The notes: generated by a model not told the origin, from the sequence alone. DNA of 64,000 nucleotides from Marinomonas flavescens (GCF_004352835.1 NZ_SJSB01000001.1:372001-436000), one strand, 5' to 3'. Shown: positions 1 to 12,099, counted from the stretch's first letter. Made by a program: numbers and translations.

Positions 1-751
1 TTCTTACTTGGCTAAAAGCTGAGACAGAATCATTGGCAATATTTTCACCTAGTTGAGTCGCTGCTTGTGCTACAACCCTTGGTATATGGGTTCTTAGGAA
101 GGGATTCGTTGCTTTCTCCAGTGCTAGTAAGCTGGGTAGTGTAACCTCATTATTTTTTCTCATCTGACTGCATTCTTGTTGCGCTTTGATCAGCTCTTTG
201 TTGTTGCTATCGAGGTGTAGGGCAAAACGATAATTGGCTAGTGTGTATTCGTGCGTGCAGTAAACAAGCGTGTTGTCCGGTAATTTTGCAAGCTTATTCA
301 TGGCATTTAGCATTTGTTCAGGAGTGCCTTCCATGATTCGTCCGCAGCCGCCTCTAAATAAAGTATCACCACATAATAGGGCTGGTGCCGCTTGATCGCT
401 CACATAGCAAAGATGGTCTAATGTATGGCCGGGTGTTTCTAATACTGAAAATTCCGTTGAAAAAACACGTACAGAGTCGCCTTCTTTTAATGGGTGTGTA
501 ACAAGTGGGACAAGGTGTTGTGGGCCATAAACCGGGCAGTGGTATTGGTCTTTAAGCTCCTGTACTCCGCCAGTATGATCACTATGATGATGAGTGATTA
601 TAATGCCTTCTAAGTTAGCACTCTGTTGATTGCCGTATTCTATTACTACCTTTGCATCACCTGGATCTACCGCCCAAAAGCGTGAACTATCTTTCTCTTT
701 GATTATCCAGATATAATTGTCGCTGAAAGCGTGAAGTGGAATAAATGTCAT
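1..751 (-). CDS. gloB: Hydroxyacylglutathione hydrolase (glyoxalase II), C-terminus cut by window edge
   Basis: Hydrolyses S-lactoylglutathione to lactate and glutathione, the second step of methylglyoxal detoxification in the cytosol. Reading back from the ATG at 749-751 the protein begins MTFIPLHAFSDNYIWII. It carries the metallo-beta-lactamase zinc motif THHHSDH near residues 53-59, followed by GG, then a GHT (about residue 113), a CGD around residue 130 and a C-T-H-E-Y motif near 170. About 250 codons are inside the window. The family is about 250-260 residues, so only the last few are missing. It is divergent from the methyltransferase gene, as in the gloB-yafS-rnhA-dnaQ neighbourhood of other gammaproteobacteria. 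Confidence 0.95.
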   Translation of the reverse strand, partial: MTFIPLHAFSDNYIWIIKEKDSSRFWAVDPGDAKVVIEYGNQQSANLEGIIITHHHSDHTGGVQELKDQYHCPVYGPQHLVPLVTHPLKEGDSVRVFSTEFSVLETPGHTLDHLCYVSDQAAPALLCGDTLFRGGCGRIMEGTPEQMLNAMNKLAKLPDNTLVYCTHEYTLANYRFALHLDSNNKELIKAQQECSQMRKNNEVTLPSLLALEKATNPFLRTHIPRVVAQAATQLGENIANDSVSAFSQVR

Positions 752-847
752 AGTGCACCTATATTTTGCGTTATTAGCGAGTGTCTTTCTGTGATGTATC
801 AATGTTAAGCGCGACGCGCTCACGCCGTTTAAGTAGAGAGTTATTGT

Positions 848-1585
848 ATGTTGGATGATCAATCAAGACAATTGTTCCAAGCGTGGTTTCAAACTGAACT
901 TGGTAAGAGTCTGAGTGAGTTAGAGTGTTCCGAAATTGCACTTGAGATAGACAATGCTGTAGGTTATTACCTAGTAATCCAATCACCGCTTAAAGACATT
1001 CAGTTAGATCAGCATCGTTTGCGAGAGAGTATTCTTATTGTGCCCGAGCTTGAATTGGGAGCACCTAAAAATATAGTGGTCGCTAAGGCGAACGAGTTGC
1101 CGCTTGAGTCGGATGGGGTGGATGTTCATGTGTTGCATCACACCTTAGACCTTTCTTCTATGCCTCACGATGTGATTAGAGAAGCGGCACGAACCCTATT
1201 GCCCAGTGGTAAATTGATCGTCATTGGTTTTAACCCGTTAAGCTTATGGGGAATTCGTCGGTTGTTTTCTAAGCGAATTAAGGCGCCTTGGTGTGGCCGT
1301 TTTATTGGTCATAAGCGCTTAGAAGATTGGCTGAAAGTCGCAGGCTTAACGCTAGAAAAGAAACGTTTTGTGCAATATGAGCCACCAATACATTGTGCGA
1401 AATGGCGTCAACGATGTGGTTGGATTGGTCGCTTATTAAATTCAGGTAAGATGCCATTTGGTGGTATTTACATCATGACAGCCACAAAACAAACACGTCG
1501 CTATATACCGATAAAACCCAGTTGGAAAAGCGCTCGAGTACGAGTGCCTCCTTTTACTAAGCCAGCAGCTAAAGAGATAAAGTAG
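848..1585 (+). CDS. YafS-like SAM-dependent methyltransferase
   Basis: A 245-residue class I methyltransferase-like protein of unknown substrate. Residues around 85-125 match the post-motif I to motif III region of the Methyltransf_11 family ([18 protein letters not shown], then a PGG-like [14 protein letters not shown]). The classic glycine-rich motif I (GxGxG) is weak or absent in the N-terminal part, so activity is not certain. Position between gloB and rnhA is the same as for E. coli yafS and the equivalent Pseudomonas gene. The stop TAG overlaps the GTG start of rnhA by one base, which suggests translational coupling. Confidence 0.8.
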   Translation: MLDDQSRQLFQAWFQTELGKSLSELECSEIALEIDNAVGYYLVIQSPLKDIQLDQHRLRESILIVPELELGAPKNIVVAKANELPLESDGVDVHVLHHTLDLSSMPHDVIREAARTLLPSGKLIVIGFNPLSLWGIRRLFSKRIKAPWCGRFIGHKRLEDWLKVAGLTLEKKRFVQYEPPIHCAKWRQRCGWIGRLLNSGKMPFGGIYIMTATKQTRRYIPIKPSWKSARVRVPPFTKPAAKEIK

Positions 1586-2028
1586 TGAAAGATGTAATTA
1601 TGTATACAGACGGTGCTTGTAAGGGCAATCCAGGAATTGGTGGTTGGGGGGCTTGGTTGACCTTCGGGCAGCATGAAAAGCATTTATGTGGTGGCGAGCA
1701 TGATACAACTAATAATCGCATGGAGTTGATGGGCGCTATCGAAGGTCTTAAAGCATTAAAAGAAAAATGCACAGTAACCTTGTACACCGATTCCTCATAT
1801 GTCCAAAAAGGCATCACTGAGTGGTTGGCAGGTTGGAAGCGTAAAGGCTGGATGACGGCATCACGACAGCCGGTCAAAAATAAAGATTTATGGCAAGCTC
1901 TAGATGAGCAATGTCAATTCCATGATGTGACTTGGAAATGGGTGAAAGGTCATGCGGGGATCGAAGGGAATGAGATTGCAGATCAGTTGGCCAATCAAGG
2001 TATTGACGAGTTGAGGGCGGCGCAGTGA
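1585..2028 (+). CDS. rnhA: Ribonuclease HI
   Basis: Cuts the RNA strand of RNA:DNA hybrids (R-loops, Okazaki primers). The protein is 147 residues, close to the 155 of E. coli. The carboxylate set is complete: D9 ([11 protein letters not shown]), E47 (NNRMEL), D69 (LYTDSSYV) and D133 (NEIADQLA), with the catalytic His at 123 (KGHAG). The start is a GTG at 1585 that shares a base with the preceding stop codon. It gives the standard N-terminus just before the TDG motif. The gene runs in the same direction as dnaQ and overlaps it, unlike E. coli, where the two are divergent. Confidence 0.97.
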   Translation: MKDVIMYTDGACKGNPGIGGWGAWLTFGQHEKHLCGGEHDTTNNRMELMGAIEGLKALKEKCTVTLYTDSSYVQKGITEWLAGWKRKGWMTASRQPVKNKDLWQALDEQCQFHDVTWKWVKGHAGIEGNEIADQLANQGIDELRAAQ

Positions 2029-2738
2029 GACAAGTTATTCTGGATACCGAAACAACAGGGATTGACCCGAAACAAGGTCACCGCATCATCGAAATTGGTT
2101 GTATTGAAATGGTTGGGCGTAAGTTCACCAAGCGCCATTTTCATGTTTATATCAATCCAGATCGAGAAGTTGAAGAAGAGGCGTTTCGTGTTCACGGTAT
2201 TAGTAACGAATACCTAGCAGATAAGCCTAGATTTAATGATGTTGCACAGGAATTTTTCGATTTTATCAAAGGTTCTGAACTGATTATCCACAATGCACCA
2301 TTTGATATTGGGTTCATTGATCATGAGTTTGGGCGTATCGGTGGCTATCCTAAAGTGGCCGAAGTTTGCAAGGTTTTTGATAGCTTGGTTTATGCTCGTA
2401 AAAAGCATCCGGGTCAGAAGAATAACCTAAATGCGCTGTCTAAACGCTACGGGATAGATACATCACATCGTGAGTTGCATGGGGCTCTTTTAGACTCTGA
2501 GATTCTTGGCGATGTATATCTGCTGATGACAGGTGGGCAAACAAGCTTGGGGTTGAATAGCGGCTCTGATCAGTCATCAGGCAACGATGAGTTCAGCGGT
2601 GAAATCAATCGTTTAAGCGCAGATCGTCCACGATTAAAGATACTTAGAGCCAGTGATGACGAATTAAAAATGCATGAAGAGCGTTTGGATTTAATTGATA
2701 AAAAATCAGGGCAATCACTGTGGCGGATTAAGCACTAG
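2025..2738 (+). CDS. dnaQ: DNA polymerase III epsilon subunit (3'-5' proofreading exonuclease)
   Basis: Proofreading subunit of the replicative polymerase. It has the DEDDh exonuclease motifs: ExoI D7-T-E9 (ILDTETTG), ExoII around residues 90-97 ([10 protein letters not shown]), and ExoIIIepsilon [10 protein letters not shown] with the catalytic His and Asp. The C-terminal tail (after about residue 190) is polar and should bind the alpha subunit. Length is 237 residues (243 in E. coli). The GTG start at 2025 overlaps the rnhA stop by four bases. No rnhA-dnaQ spacer exists, so the two must be cotranscribed. Confidence 0.97.
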   Translation: MRQVILDTETTGIDPKQGHRIIEIGCIEMVGRKFTKRHFHVYINPDREVEEEAFRVHGISNEYLADKPRFNDVAQEFFDFIKGSELIIHNAPFDIGFIDHEFGRIGGYPKVAEVCKVFDSLVYARKKHPGQKNNLNALSKRYGIDTSHRELHGALLDSEILGDVYLLMTGGQTSLGLNSGSDQSSGNDEFSGEINRLSADRPRLKILRASDDELKMHEERLDLIDKKSGQSLWRIKH

Positions 2739-2792
2739 TTATTTGATTGTTGCTTACTAAAAGAAGCTTACTATCCGTGTGTCATTAGAAAC

Positions 2793-2825
2793 AAAAATGC
2801 CCTCATGAAAATGAGGGCATTTTTT
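2793..2825. terminator. Bidirectional intrinsic terminator, dnaQ/nhaB
   Basis: An 8-bp perfect stem (TGCCCTCA, loop TGAAAA-like, TGAGGGCA) is flanked by an A-run on the left and a T-run on the right. It can therefore end transcripts from both convergent genes. Confidence 0.9.
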
Positions 2826-2845
2826 ATGCACTAAATATACTTTTG

Positions 2846-4345
2846 TTATAAAAAGTTAAGTACGCAAATACCGCCAACGAGGCTTAATACGATAGTGTAA
2901 GGAAGCGCCATCCATACCATTTTCCCATAAGACAGGCGTAATAGTGGGGCAATAGCAGAGGTCAGCAAGAACAAAAAGGCGGCTTGGCCGTTCGGTGTCG
3001 CAACGCTAGGTAAGTTAGTGCCGGTATTAATGGCAACGGCTAGGGCGTTGAAATGCTCACGTGAAATGCTTCCAGCATCAAGAGCGGCTTTTACTTCGCT
3101 AATATAGACGGTTGCTACAAATACGTTATCGCTTATCGCCGATAGAATGCCATTAGCAATAAAGAACATAATGGGCTGCGAATGCTTAGGCATGTGCAAG
3201 ACTAAGTCGATAAAAGGTTGAAATAAATGCTGTGTATGAATCACTGAAACAACGGTAAAGAAGACAACAAGCAAAGCGGTAAAAGGCAAGGCTTCTTCAA
3301 AGGCGTGGCCTATTCTGTGTTCTTCCGTTATGCCGTTGAATGCGGTTAGAAGAACAATCACCATTAAGCCAACTAAGCCTACTTCAGCAATGTGAAAGGC
3401 CAGTGAAAGCACTAGTATTATGGCAACAACACCTTGGATGATGAGCTGAGCCTTGTGCTTAGAGGTGCTTTTCTTGGAATCTTCTTCTTCGAAGTTTTTT
3501 AAGATGTTACGAACGTTTTCAGGCAATGTAGCGCCATAGCCAAACCAAGACATTTTTTCTAGAACGATGACGGTTAATAAGCCACAGATAAGAACGGGAA
3601 TGGAAATAGGCGCGACTCGAACAAAGAACTCAATGAAATCCCAGCCAGCGACTTTGGCAATCAGTAGGTTTTGTGGTTCGCCGACTAGCGTCGCCACCCC
3701 GCCCAGAGCGGTACCAACCGCGCCATGCATTAATAAGCTGCGTAGAAAAGCTCGAAATTGGGCAAGATCTTTTTGATTGACCGGTAAAATATGATCATCG
3801 CTGCTGCTGTCGTATTTTCCGCTGGCCTGATCAGAAGCCACTTTGTGATAAACCGAATAAAAACCAACGCTGACACTAATCAAAACGGCGGTAACGGTAA
3901 GGGCATCCAGAAAGGCCGAAAGGATGGCAGCGGCTAAACTGAAAACAAGAGAAATTGCGACTTTTGAACGTATCTTTATCAAGAGTTTATTGAAGATGAA
4001 AAGCAGCATATCTTTCATAAAGTAGATGCCGGCGACCATAAACATCAGCAATAAAATAACATCGATATTATGAACCACTTCTTTGTAAACACCTTCTGAA
4101 CCCGTGAGCCCAAGTAATACCGCTTCAATGGCGATCAGTCCGCCTGGTTGGAGTGGGTAGCATTTTAAGGCCATTGCTAGGGTGAAGATGAACTCGACGA
4201 TCAGAATCCAGCCGGTAATAAATGGACCGGCCGTTAAAAGTAGAATAGGGTTGATAATTAAAAATGCAATCACCGCTTGCTTGTACCAAAGAGGTGAACC
4301 TCCGAGGAAATTACTGCTAAGCGCTTGTGAAAGGGAGGTTTTCAT
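2846..4345 (-). CDS. nhaB: Na+/H+ antiporter NhaB
   Basis: Inner-membrane electrogenic sodium/proton antiporter that exports Na+ and supports life at high salt. The 499-residue protein is highly hydrophobic with about 12 membrane segments. It matches NhaB over its length: the N-terminus [19 protein letters not shown], a segment [14 protein letters not shown], and the [15 protein letters not shown] and [19 protein letters not shown] blocks. E. coli NhaB is 513 residues. It is transcribed alone, divergent from sohB. Together with the Na+-pumping Nqr complex in this window it indicates a sodium-based energy economy. Confidence 0.95.
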   Translation of the reverse strand: MKTSLSQALSSNFLGGSPLWYKQAVIAFLIINPILLLTAGPFITGWILIVEFIFTLAMALKCYPLQPGGLIAIEAVLLGLTGSEGVYKEVVHNIDVILLLMFMVAGIYFMKDMLLFIFNKLLIKIRSKVAISLVFSLAAAILSAFLDALTVTAVLISVSVGFYSVYHKVASDQASGKYDSSSDDHILPVNQKDLAQFRAFLRSLLMHGAVGTALGGVATLVGEPQNLLIAKVAGWDFIEFFVRVAPISIPVLICGLLTVIVLEKMSWFGYGATLPENVRNILKNFEEEDSKKSTSKHKAQLIIQGVVAIILVLSLAFHIAEVGLVGLMVIVLLTAFNGITEEHRIGHAFEEALPFTALLVVFFTVVSVIHTQHLFQPFIDLVLHMPKHSQPIMFFIANGILSAISDNVFVATVYISEVKAALDAGSISREHFNALAVAINTGTNLPSVATPNGQAAFLFLLTSAIAPLLRLSYGKMVWMALPYTIVLSLVGGICVLNFL

Positions 4346-4520
4346 TTATGACTCCTTTAAGTAAGGTATTTGCTCATTTCGTACACAATACGGACTAATG
4401 GTAAAGATAATAAGGGATAAGCTCTTGGGTATCCATACTCTTAATCGTCTAGCGGACATTGCTATTTATTTTATTTGCCCCAATATCATCAATAACTTAT
4501 CACTATAGAGGAAGAGAATC

Positions 4521-5555
4521 TTGGAATTTTTGACAGATTATGCAGGCTTTGTACTAAAGCTTGTCAGTGTTGCCATTGTGATTGGCGTGCTTTTGGCCAT
4601 GATTGCGAGCGGGAAAAATAAATCTCGTACCGGAAACCTCTCAGTGATTAAGCTGAACGAAGGTTACGACGAAATGAAAGCGCAACTTGACCATCAGCTG
4701 TTGGATAAAAAAGCGCTGAAAGAAAAAGCCAAAGCGAAAAAGAAACAACTTAAGTTAGAGAAAAAAGCCCAGAAACATGGAGATCAACAAGACGTGGGTA
4801 AAAAGCGTCTTTTTGTGTTGGATTTTGATGGCGACATGAAAGCTTCTGCTGTCTCTACTATACGAGAAGAAATTACGGCGGTATTAAGCGTGGCACGACC
4901 TGAAGATGAGGTGGTTGTTCGTTTAGAAAGTGGTGGCGGCGTTGTTCATGGTTACGGGTTGGCAGCCTCTCAACTTCAACGAGTAAAAGAGGCCAATATT
5001 CCTCTTACCGTCTGTGTTGATAAAGTTGCCGCCAGTGGTGGTTATATGATGGCGTGTGTAGCAGATAAAATCATAGCGGCTCCGTTTGCTATCCTTGGTT
5101 CTATTGGTGTTGTGGCACAAATTCCGAATTTACACCGCTTATTAGATAAAAGCTTAATTGATGTTGAGCTTCACACTGCTGGTCGGTACAAACGTACGTT
5201 AACTATGCTCGGTGAAAATACAGATGAAGGCCGAGAAAAGTTCAAGCAAGATCTAGAAGACACGCATGTGCTGTTCAAAGATTTTGTTTCTGGTCAGCGA
5301 CCTAGCTTAGATATTGATGCCATTGCGACTGGCGATACTTGGTACGGGTCAGAAGCGGTTGAGAATAAATTGATTGATGTTGTAATGACCAGTGATTCGT
5401 ATCTTGTTTCGCATTATGCGTCATCCGAAGTGATCCAGGTGACTTTCAAGCAGCCTAAAGGGATGGCTGAGCGTTTTGGTTTGTCTTTGTTTTCTGCCTT
5501 TGAACAAAAAGCCGTTGCTTGGGTAAGCAAGGCGATTCAATCTCGCGGTTACTAA
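4521..5555 (+). CDS. sohB: SohB, S49-family inner-membrane peptidase
   Basis: Signal-peptide-peptidase-like serine protease of the inner membrane, with the active domain on the periplasmic side. It has one N-terminal membrane segment (about residues 8-30), a Lys-rich stretch (50-90), and then the S49 domain. The nucleophile Ser lies in KVAASGGYMMACVADKI near residues 160-180 and the general-base Lys in AGRYKRTLTMLGEN near 225. The length of 344 residues fits the family (349 in E. coli). The start codon is TTG at 4521, preceded by the Shine-Dalgarno GAGGAAGAG. The N-terminus MEFLTDYAGFVLK aligns with E. coli SohB. Confidence 0.93.
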   Translation: MEFLTDYAGFVLKLVSVAIVIGVLLAMIASGKNKSRTGNLSVIKLNEGYDEMKAQLDHQLLDKKALKEKAKAKKKQLKLEKKAQKHGDQQDVGKKRLFVLDFDGDMKASAVSTIREEITAVLSVARPEDEVVVRLESGGGVVHGYGLAASQLQRVKEANIPLTVCVDKVAASGGYMMACVADKIIAAPFAILGSIGVVAQIPNLHRLLDKSLIDVELHTAGRYKRTLTMLGENTDEGREKFKQDLEDTHVLFKDFVSGQRPSLDIDAIATGDTWYGSEAVENKLIDVVMTSDSYLVSHYASSEVIQVTFKQPKGMAERFGLSLFSAFEQKAVAWVSKAIQSRGY

Positions 5556-5626
5556 TGTCAACTTAGTTGTTGGTGAAAAGTTGCTGGTGAAAAATTGTCA
5601 GTAAAAGAGTTGTTAGTTTAGACATG

Positions 5627-5671
5627 AAAAAAGCCGAGTAAAAGTGAAGTGATCTTTTACTCGGCTTTTTT
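5627..5671. terminator. Bidirectional intrinsic terminator, sohB / csiV-like
   Basis: A long perfect inverted repeat (AAAAAAGCCGAGTAAAAG and its complement) with a 9-base loop, A-run left and T-run right, lies between convergent genes. Confidence 0.92.
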
Positions 5672-5709
5672 AGTTATTTAGCGCTGATTAATTATTAGGT
5701 TTACTGGTT

Positions 5710-6525
5710 TTATTGCTGAGAGCTAGTAGCTTGCGGCTCTATATTATTGTTTGGTGTGAGTTCGCCTGCTTGGTCAGGGATAATTTGAGCATCGCCATAG
5801 GTAGGTGTGAGTTTTTCAAGCGCTACTTGTTGGATGGCGTCTTCTAGGTCGATGGGCTCAAAGTATATCAATGTACCTATGATAGGGTGATCAATGTAGT
5901 TAAGTTTTTTGCTGGCTGTTTTGTTTTTTTGCTCTATGTTCAGGACAAACGTTGGCTTAATAGCAGTTTGCTCATCTTGAACTTGCTCGTTCTGTTGCTG
6001 GCTTTCTAATGAGTTCGCTGTACTAGTGTCGTTCTGTAAGGAAGGAAGCGCTTTAAACAAATAATGTTTGTATTGAATATTAGACTCCAGATAACGACCA
6101 TATTTGATGGCAATTTGACCTGTGAGTTCAGGATAACCGTTGATTAGCTTAGGGCTGTGAAATGTCTCATTCACGGAGTCGCCTCGATTTTTGAAAATCA
6201 GCGTCCATTTTTTATTTACTAAGACTTGGGCGTGAGGGGCAATTTTCGCTTTGAAACTATCAAATGGAACAGATAGTTGGGCGATGTTTGCGGCGGATGA
6301 AGTGCTGTCGCCCACGGCGGGTTCTGCGTACCTTGGTAAGGAGGTGCTGGACAGTATTTGCTGGTAATCTACCTGTTCGCTAGTGTCTTTATCTGGCCAA
6401 ACAAAAGTGAGTAGGTACGCTTCATAGGCGCGTGCAGTACTTGGGTCATAGTTTTGATTGTCTGCTGCAAATAGCTGTGAGCTAAAAGCCATGACCGTTA
6501 ATAATAGTAAGTGATGAGTTTTCAA
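5710..6525 (-). CDS. CsiV-like periplasmic peptidoglycan-binding protein
   Basis: A 271-residue exported protein with a clear signal peptide (MKTHHLLLLTVMAFSSQLFA, cleavage before AD). The rest is predicted soluble, with a conserved block around LINGYPELTGQIAIKYGRYL and a C-terminal YIDHPIIGTLIYFEP segment. The position directly downstream of mfd matches the CsiV family, whose Vibrio member supports the LpoA-PBP1A peptidoglycan synthase. I recognise the family by layout and motif, not by a search, so the function is inferred. A Gln/Glu/Ser-rich linker lies near residues 165-195. The start overlaps the mfd stop by four bases, so the two are coupled. Confidence 0.65.
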   Translation of the reverse strand: MKTHHLLLLTVMAFSSQLFAADNQNYDPSTARAYEAYLLTFVWPDKDTSEQVDYQQILSSTSLPRYAEPAVGDSTSSAANIAQLSVPFDSFKAKIAPHAQVLVNKKWTLIFKNRGDSVNETFHSPKLINGYPELTGQIAIKYGRYLESNIQYKHYLFKALPSLQNDTSTANSLESQQQNEQVQDEQTAIKPTFVLNIEQKNKTASKKLNYIDHPIIGTLIYFEPIDLEDAIQQVALEKLTPTYGDAQIIPDQAGELTPNNNIEPQATSSQQ

Positions 6526-9500
6526 TGTAGTTGTTCCAATGTTTTGTAAGTTTGTTGAAAACGCTCTTCTGCGCTGCTCATATTGGCAATGTATTTTAGT
6601 GTGTCCGATCCTACTAGTTTATATTGATCTGGTTTGGTTTGTATTAAACGAATCAATTTCATAGGGTCAACGGGCGTTTTGCTGCTAAAGAATATTTTAC
6701 CTTCTTTTTGGTTTGCTTCAATTTTTGTAATGCCAAGTTTTTCAGCTTTCAGCTTAATATCTGTTTGTCTGAATAGATTTTTTGTTGGCTCTGGCAATAG
6801 TCCAAAGCGGTCAATCATCTCAACTTGTAGATCTTTAAGGTCTTCCTCTGTGGTTGCGCTGGCAATGCGTTTGTACAGAATAAGTCTAGAGTGAACATCA
6901 CCTAAGTAACTTTCAGGGATAAGGGCGGGGATGCGTAGGTTGATATCGGTTAGGGCGGGTGAGGTTATATCGACATCCGGTGATTCACCATTTTTTAGCG
7001 ATTGAACCGCGCGATCCAGCATTTCCATAAATAAAGAGAAGCCGATGTGTTCAATATGGCCACTTTGCCCATCACCTAATAATTCCCCGGTGCCGCGAAT
7101 TTCTAAATCGTGGGTGGCAAGTGTAAATCCGGCCCCTAATTTATCTGCTAGCGTGATGGCTTCTAATCGTTTTTCGGCATCTTTGGTGAGTTTTCTGTCT
7201 TGTGGTGTTAATAGGTAGGCGTAGGCTTGATGATGAGAGCGACCAACACGACCACGAAGCTGGTGTAGTTGAGCTAAGCCAAACTTATCTGCTCTTTCGA
7301 TAATGATGGTATTGGCGTTTGGTATATCAATACCTGTTTCTATAATCGTTGAACAAACAAGAACATTAGCGCGCTTATGATAGAAATCTGACATCACTTG
7401 TTCGAGTTCGCGCTCGCGCATCTGCCCATGACCGACAATAACTCGTGCTTCTGGAATAAGCTCTGCTAGTTCTTCAGCGGTTTTTTCGATGGTTTGCACT
7501 TCATTATGAAGGTAGTAAATCTGCCCTCCACGATGCAGTTCACGTAAAATCGCTTCTTTTATTTGGTAATCATCTTTCTGTTTAATGAAGGTTTTAACAG
7601 AAAGGCGTTTTGCTGGTGGCGTCGCAATGATGGATAAATCGCGGATGCCAGACAGGGACATATTGAGCGTGCGAGGAATAGGAGTGGCTGTGAGAGTGAG
7701 AATATCAACTTCTGCACGCAGGGATTTAAATTGATCTTTTTGTTTAACACCAAAGCGGTGTTCTTCATCAATAATTACCAAGCCTAAATCAGCGAATTTG
7801 ATGTCGCCTTGAATCAGTTTGTGAGTGCCAATGACAATATCTGCAGTACCATTCTCTAAGCGGGAAATGGCTTCGTTGGACTGCTTCCCTGAGCGGAAAC
7901 GAGACAGTAATTCGATTTCTACCGGCCAATCAGCGAATCTATCACAGAAGTTTTCATAGTGTTGTTGAGCTAGCAAGGTAGTTGGTACTAACACCGCGAC
8001 CTGTTTGCCGCCTTCGACCGCTAAAAATGCAGCGCGCATAGCAACTTCTGTTTTGCCGAACCCAACATCACCGCAGACTAGGCGATCCATGGGTTTCTTA
8101 TTCGACATGTCTTGAATAACAGCATCAATGGCGAGCTGCTGATCTGGTGTTTCTTCAAAAGGAAAGCCTGCTGAGAACAGTTCATATTGGTCATCTGGCT
8201 TGTTAAAAGCATGGCCAACTCGGGCTTCTCGCTTTGCGTAAATTTCTAATAGCTCGGCAGCGGTGTCACGGGCTTTTTCCGCGGCTTTTTGCTTTGCAAC
8301 ACTCCATTTGTCTGTGCCCAATTTGTGTAGTGGTGCACTGTCTTCATCTGCACCTGTGTAGCGTGAGATTAATTGTAGTGACGAAACTGGTACATATAAT
8401 TTTGCTTCGTTGGCATAGCCTAATGTGAGTAGTTCCGTTTCTTGTCCGTCTATTTGTAAGTTGGTGAGTCCTAAATAACGTCCTACGCCGTGATCTATGT
8501 GTACCACGGGGGCGTTAAGTCTCAGTTCTGTTAGGTTGCGAATAATGGCGTCTTCATTGACATCGCCATTTTTCCTACGGCGTTTTTGTGATACTCGTTC
8601 ACCAAGAATTTCACTCTCTGCAATAAGCGCAATATCATTTTTGATTTGAAAACCGCGGCTGATATTCCCTTCAGTGATACAGAGCTGACTTTTAGACGCT
8701 AGGAAGTGATGCCAGTCTTCGCTGTATCCTGGCGCGATTTTATATTTTTTGAGTAATTCTAGTAGTGCTTCTCTTCGTCCGGCAGTCTCGGCAACAATGA
8801 GTACGCGTGCGGATGTGTTGTTAATAAAATGGTCTAGTTTTCCTAAGGGGGTTGGAGATTTAGACTCTATTTTAACGTCATTAAGAGGTTGATAATTTGG
8901 GTTGTCGCCCTGATTGGAAAAGATAACGTTTGGATAATTGTTAAAGTGGCTAAATAGTTCTTCTTCTCTTAGGCAAATTTCCTCAGGCTTGAGTATTGGG
9001 CGCTCAATGTCGTAATTAAGTGATTCGTGTCTGCTTTTATAGTCGAGTTGAATGCTTGCCACTTGCTCGTTCAGAGAGTCCATTCTAATGATCAAGGTTT
9101 GAGAATCTAAGTAATCAAAAAAGGTGCTGGTCTGATCAAAGAAGAGGGGTAAGTAGTATTCAATACCGGAAGGAATAATGCCACTGGAAATATCTTGGTA
9201 GATTGGACTTGATAGTGGGTCGGTATCGAATCGTTCTCGAAAAGCTTGACGGAATTTTTGGATGCCTTGTGCGCTGGTTGGAAATTCCTTGGCAGGCAGC
9301 ATGTTAATTTCTTTGACTTTGTCAGTGCTGCGTTGTGTTTCGGTGTCAAAAAAACGAATCGTCTCGATTTCGTTGTCAAACCAATCGATGCGAATAGGGT
9401 TGCTAGCGCCCATTGGGAAAACATCCATTAGTGCGCCGCGTATTGAATATTCACCATGCTCATGGACATTGTCTACATTTAAGTAACCCGCTTCTGTCAG

Positions 9501-9932
9501 TTTTTTGCTGAGCTTTTCTAAGGGAAGATTTTGCCCTTCTTTGACATGAAATCGTTGTGCAATAAGGTGCTGTTTTGGGCACAAACGAATTAAGCATGAG
9601 GCGACTGTGGTTAATACAATAGGCGTGCTGCATTCGGACAGTTGCGCCAATGTCTCTAAGCGCTGGGAAATAATATCTTGATGTGGTGAGAAGGCATCGT
9701 ATGGCAATGTTTCCCAATCACTAAAGCGTAAAACCGTTTGTTTGTTATCGCTGAGAAAAGACAATTCGTCTTCTAGTTCGTTTAGCTCAGAAATAGTATT
9801 GGTGATACAAACGATAGGTCGTTTAAATTGATTGGCGATCGACAGTAGTTGCAGTGCTTTTCTACTACCGTCTAATCCTTCTATGAGGTTTTTATATCCA
9901 GGTTTAAGGGTAAGGGATAGGGCATCTAGCAT
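6522..9932 (-). CDS. mfd: Transcription-repair coupling factor Mfd
   Basis: ATP-driven translocase that removes RNA polymerase stalled at lesions and recruits UvrA. Domains run in order: an N-terminal UvrB-like module (NWETLPYDAFSPH-type motif near 70), the CarD-like RNA polymerase-binding domain (PVVHIDHGVGRYLGL, about 480-550), the helicase core with Walker A GDVGFGKTEVA, the DEEH box (VIIDEEHRFGV) and motif VI GRVGRSHHQAYAYL, then the C-terminal TRCF domain. I start it at the ATG at 9930-9932 (MLDALSLTLKPGYK), giving 1136 residues. A longer frame opens with TTG at 9986 but overlaps folX, and the extra residues have no counterpart in E. coli Mfd. Confidence 0.96.
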   Translation of the reverse strand: MLDALSLTLKPGYKNLIEGLDGSRKALQLLSIANQFKRPIVCITNTISELNELEDELSFLSDNKQTVLRFSDWETLPYDAFSPHQDIISQRLETLAQLSECSTPIVLTTVASCLIRLCPKQHLIAQRFHVKEGQNLPLEKLSKKLTEAGYLNVDNVHEHGEYSIRGALMDVFPMGASNPIRIDWFDNEIETIRFFDTETQRSTDKVKEINMLPAKEFPTSAQGIQKFRQAFRERFDTDPLSSPIYQDISSGIIPSGIEYYLPLFFDQTSTFFDYLDSQTLIIRMDSLNEQVASIQLDYKSRHESLNYDIERPILKPEEICLREEELFSHFNNYPNVIFSNQGDNPNYQPLNDVKIESKSPTPLGKLDHFINNTSARVLIVAETAGRREALLELLKKYKIAPGYSEDWHHFLASKSQLCITEGNISRGFQIKNDIALIAESEILGERVSQKRRRKNGDVNEDAIIRNLTELRLNAPVVHIDHGVGRYLGLTNLQIDGQETELLTLGYANEAKLYVPVSSLQLISRYTGADEDSAPLHKLGTDKWSVAKQKAAEKARDTAAELLEIYAKREARVGHAFNKPDDQYELFSAGFPFEETPDQQLAIDAVIQDMSNKKPMDRLVCGDVGFGKTEVAMRAAFLAVEGGKQVAVLVPTTLLAQQHYENFCDRFADWPVEIELLSRFRSGKQSNEAISRLENGTADIVIGTHKLIQGDIKFADLGLVIIDEEHRFGVKQKDQFKSLRAEVDILTLTATPIPRTLNMSLSGIRDLSIIATPPAKRLSVKTFIKQKDDYQIKEAILRELHRGGQIYYLHNEVQTIEKTAEELAELIPEARVIVGHGQMRERELEQVMSDFYHKRANVLVCSTIIETGIDIPNANTIIIERADKFGLAQLHQLRGRVGRSHHQAYAYLLTPQDRKLTKDAEKRLEAITLADKLGAGFTLATHDLEIRGTGELLGDGQSGHIEHIGFSLFMEMLDRAVQSLKNGESPDVDITSPALTDINLRIPALIPESYLGDVHSRLILYKRIASATTEEDLKDLQVEMIDRFGLLPEPTKNLFRQTDIKLKAEKLGITKIEANQKEGKIFFSSKTPVDPMKLIRLIQTKPDQYKLVGSDTLKYIANMSSAEERFQQTYKTLEQLH

Positions 9933-9939
9933 GATGTTT

Positions 9940-10308
9940 TTAAAAATCTCGTTGGGTAGATAGTGTAAGGGAAACGGAGTCGGCAAAGCGTAAAGCGTGA
10001 GGTTTACAGATGGTCACCTTGGCGCCTTTTACATTGTTAGGCTTGAGGCATAATGAGAGCACATCTGAAGTGAGTTTTTCTAGCAGCAAAAAACGATTAT
10101 TCTCAACGTGCGCTATTATTTCTTTGCAAATAGTACGGTAATTAACGGCTTTGCCTATGTCATCACTTTGGCTTGCTTCAGTGGAAGGATAGTCAATCCA
10201 GACGTTAATCACGACATCTTGTTTATTTTCTTTCTCTGAGTCATTAAAGCCGATGTAGGTTCTTAAACGAAGATTTTCTATGTGTATCTGCGCATTTAGC
10301 TGCTGCAT
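9940..10308 (-). CDS. folX: Dihydroneopterin triphosphate 2'-epimerase FolX
   Basis: Pterin-tunnelling-fold enzyme of the FolB/FolX family that epimerises dihydroneopterin triphosphate. The 122-residue protein tracks E. coli FolX rather than FolB: IHIENLRLRTYIGF, KQDVVINVWIDYP, AVNYRTICKEIIAHVENNRF, LLEKLTSDVL and ALRFADSVSLTLSTQR all have direct FolX counterparts. It sits eight bases upstream of the likely mfd start on the same strand, so mfd and the csiV-like gene may be read from the folX promoter. Automatic annotation may label it dihydroneopterin aldolase. Confidence 0.88.
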   Translation of the reverse strand: MQQLNAQIHIENLRLRTYIGFNDSEKENKQDVVINVWIDYPSTEASQSDDIGKAVNYRTICKEIIAHVENNRFLLLEKLTSDVLSLCLKPNNVKGAKVTICKPHALRFADSVSLTLSTQRDF

Positions 10309-12096
<1,788 letters not shown>

Positions 12097-12099
12097 TTC

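Noticed and set aside
9933..9986. Longer Mfd start at a TTG
   Set aside because: It would overlap folX by 47 bases and the added residues are not found in the family; ATG 9932 fits better.
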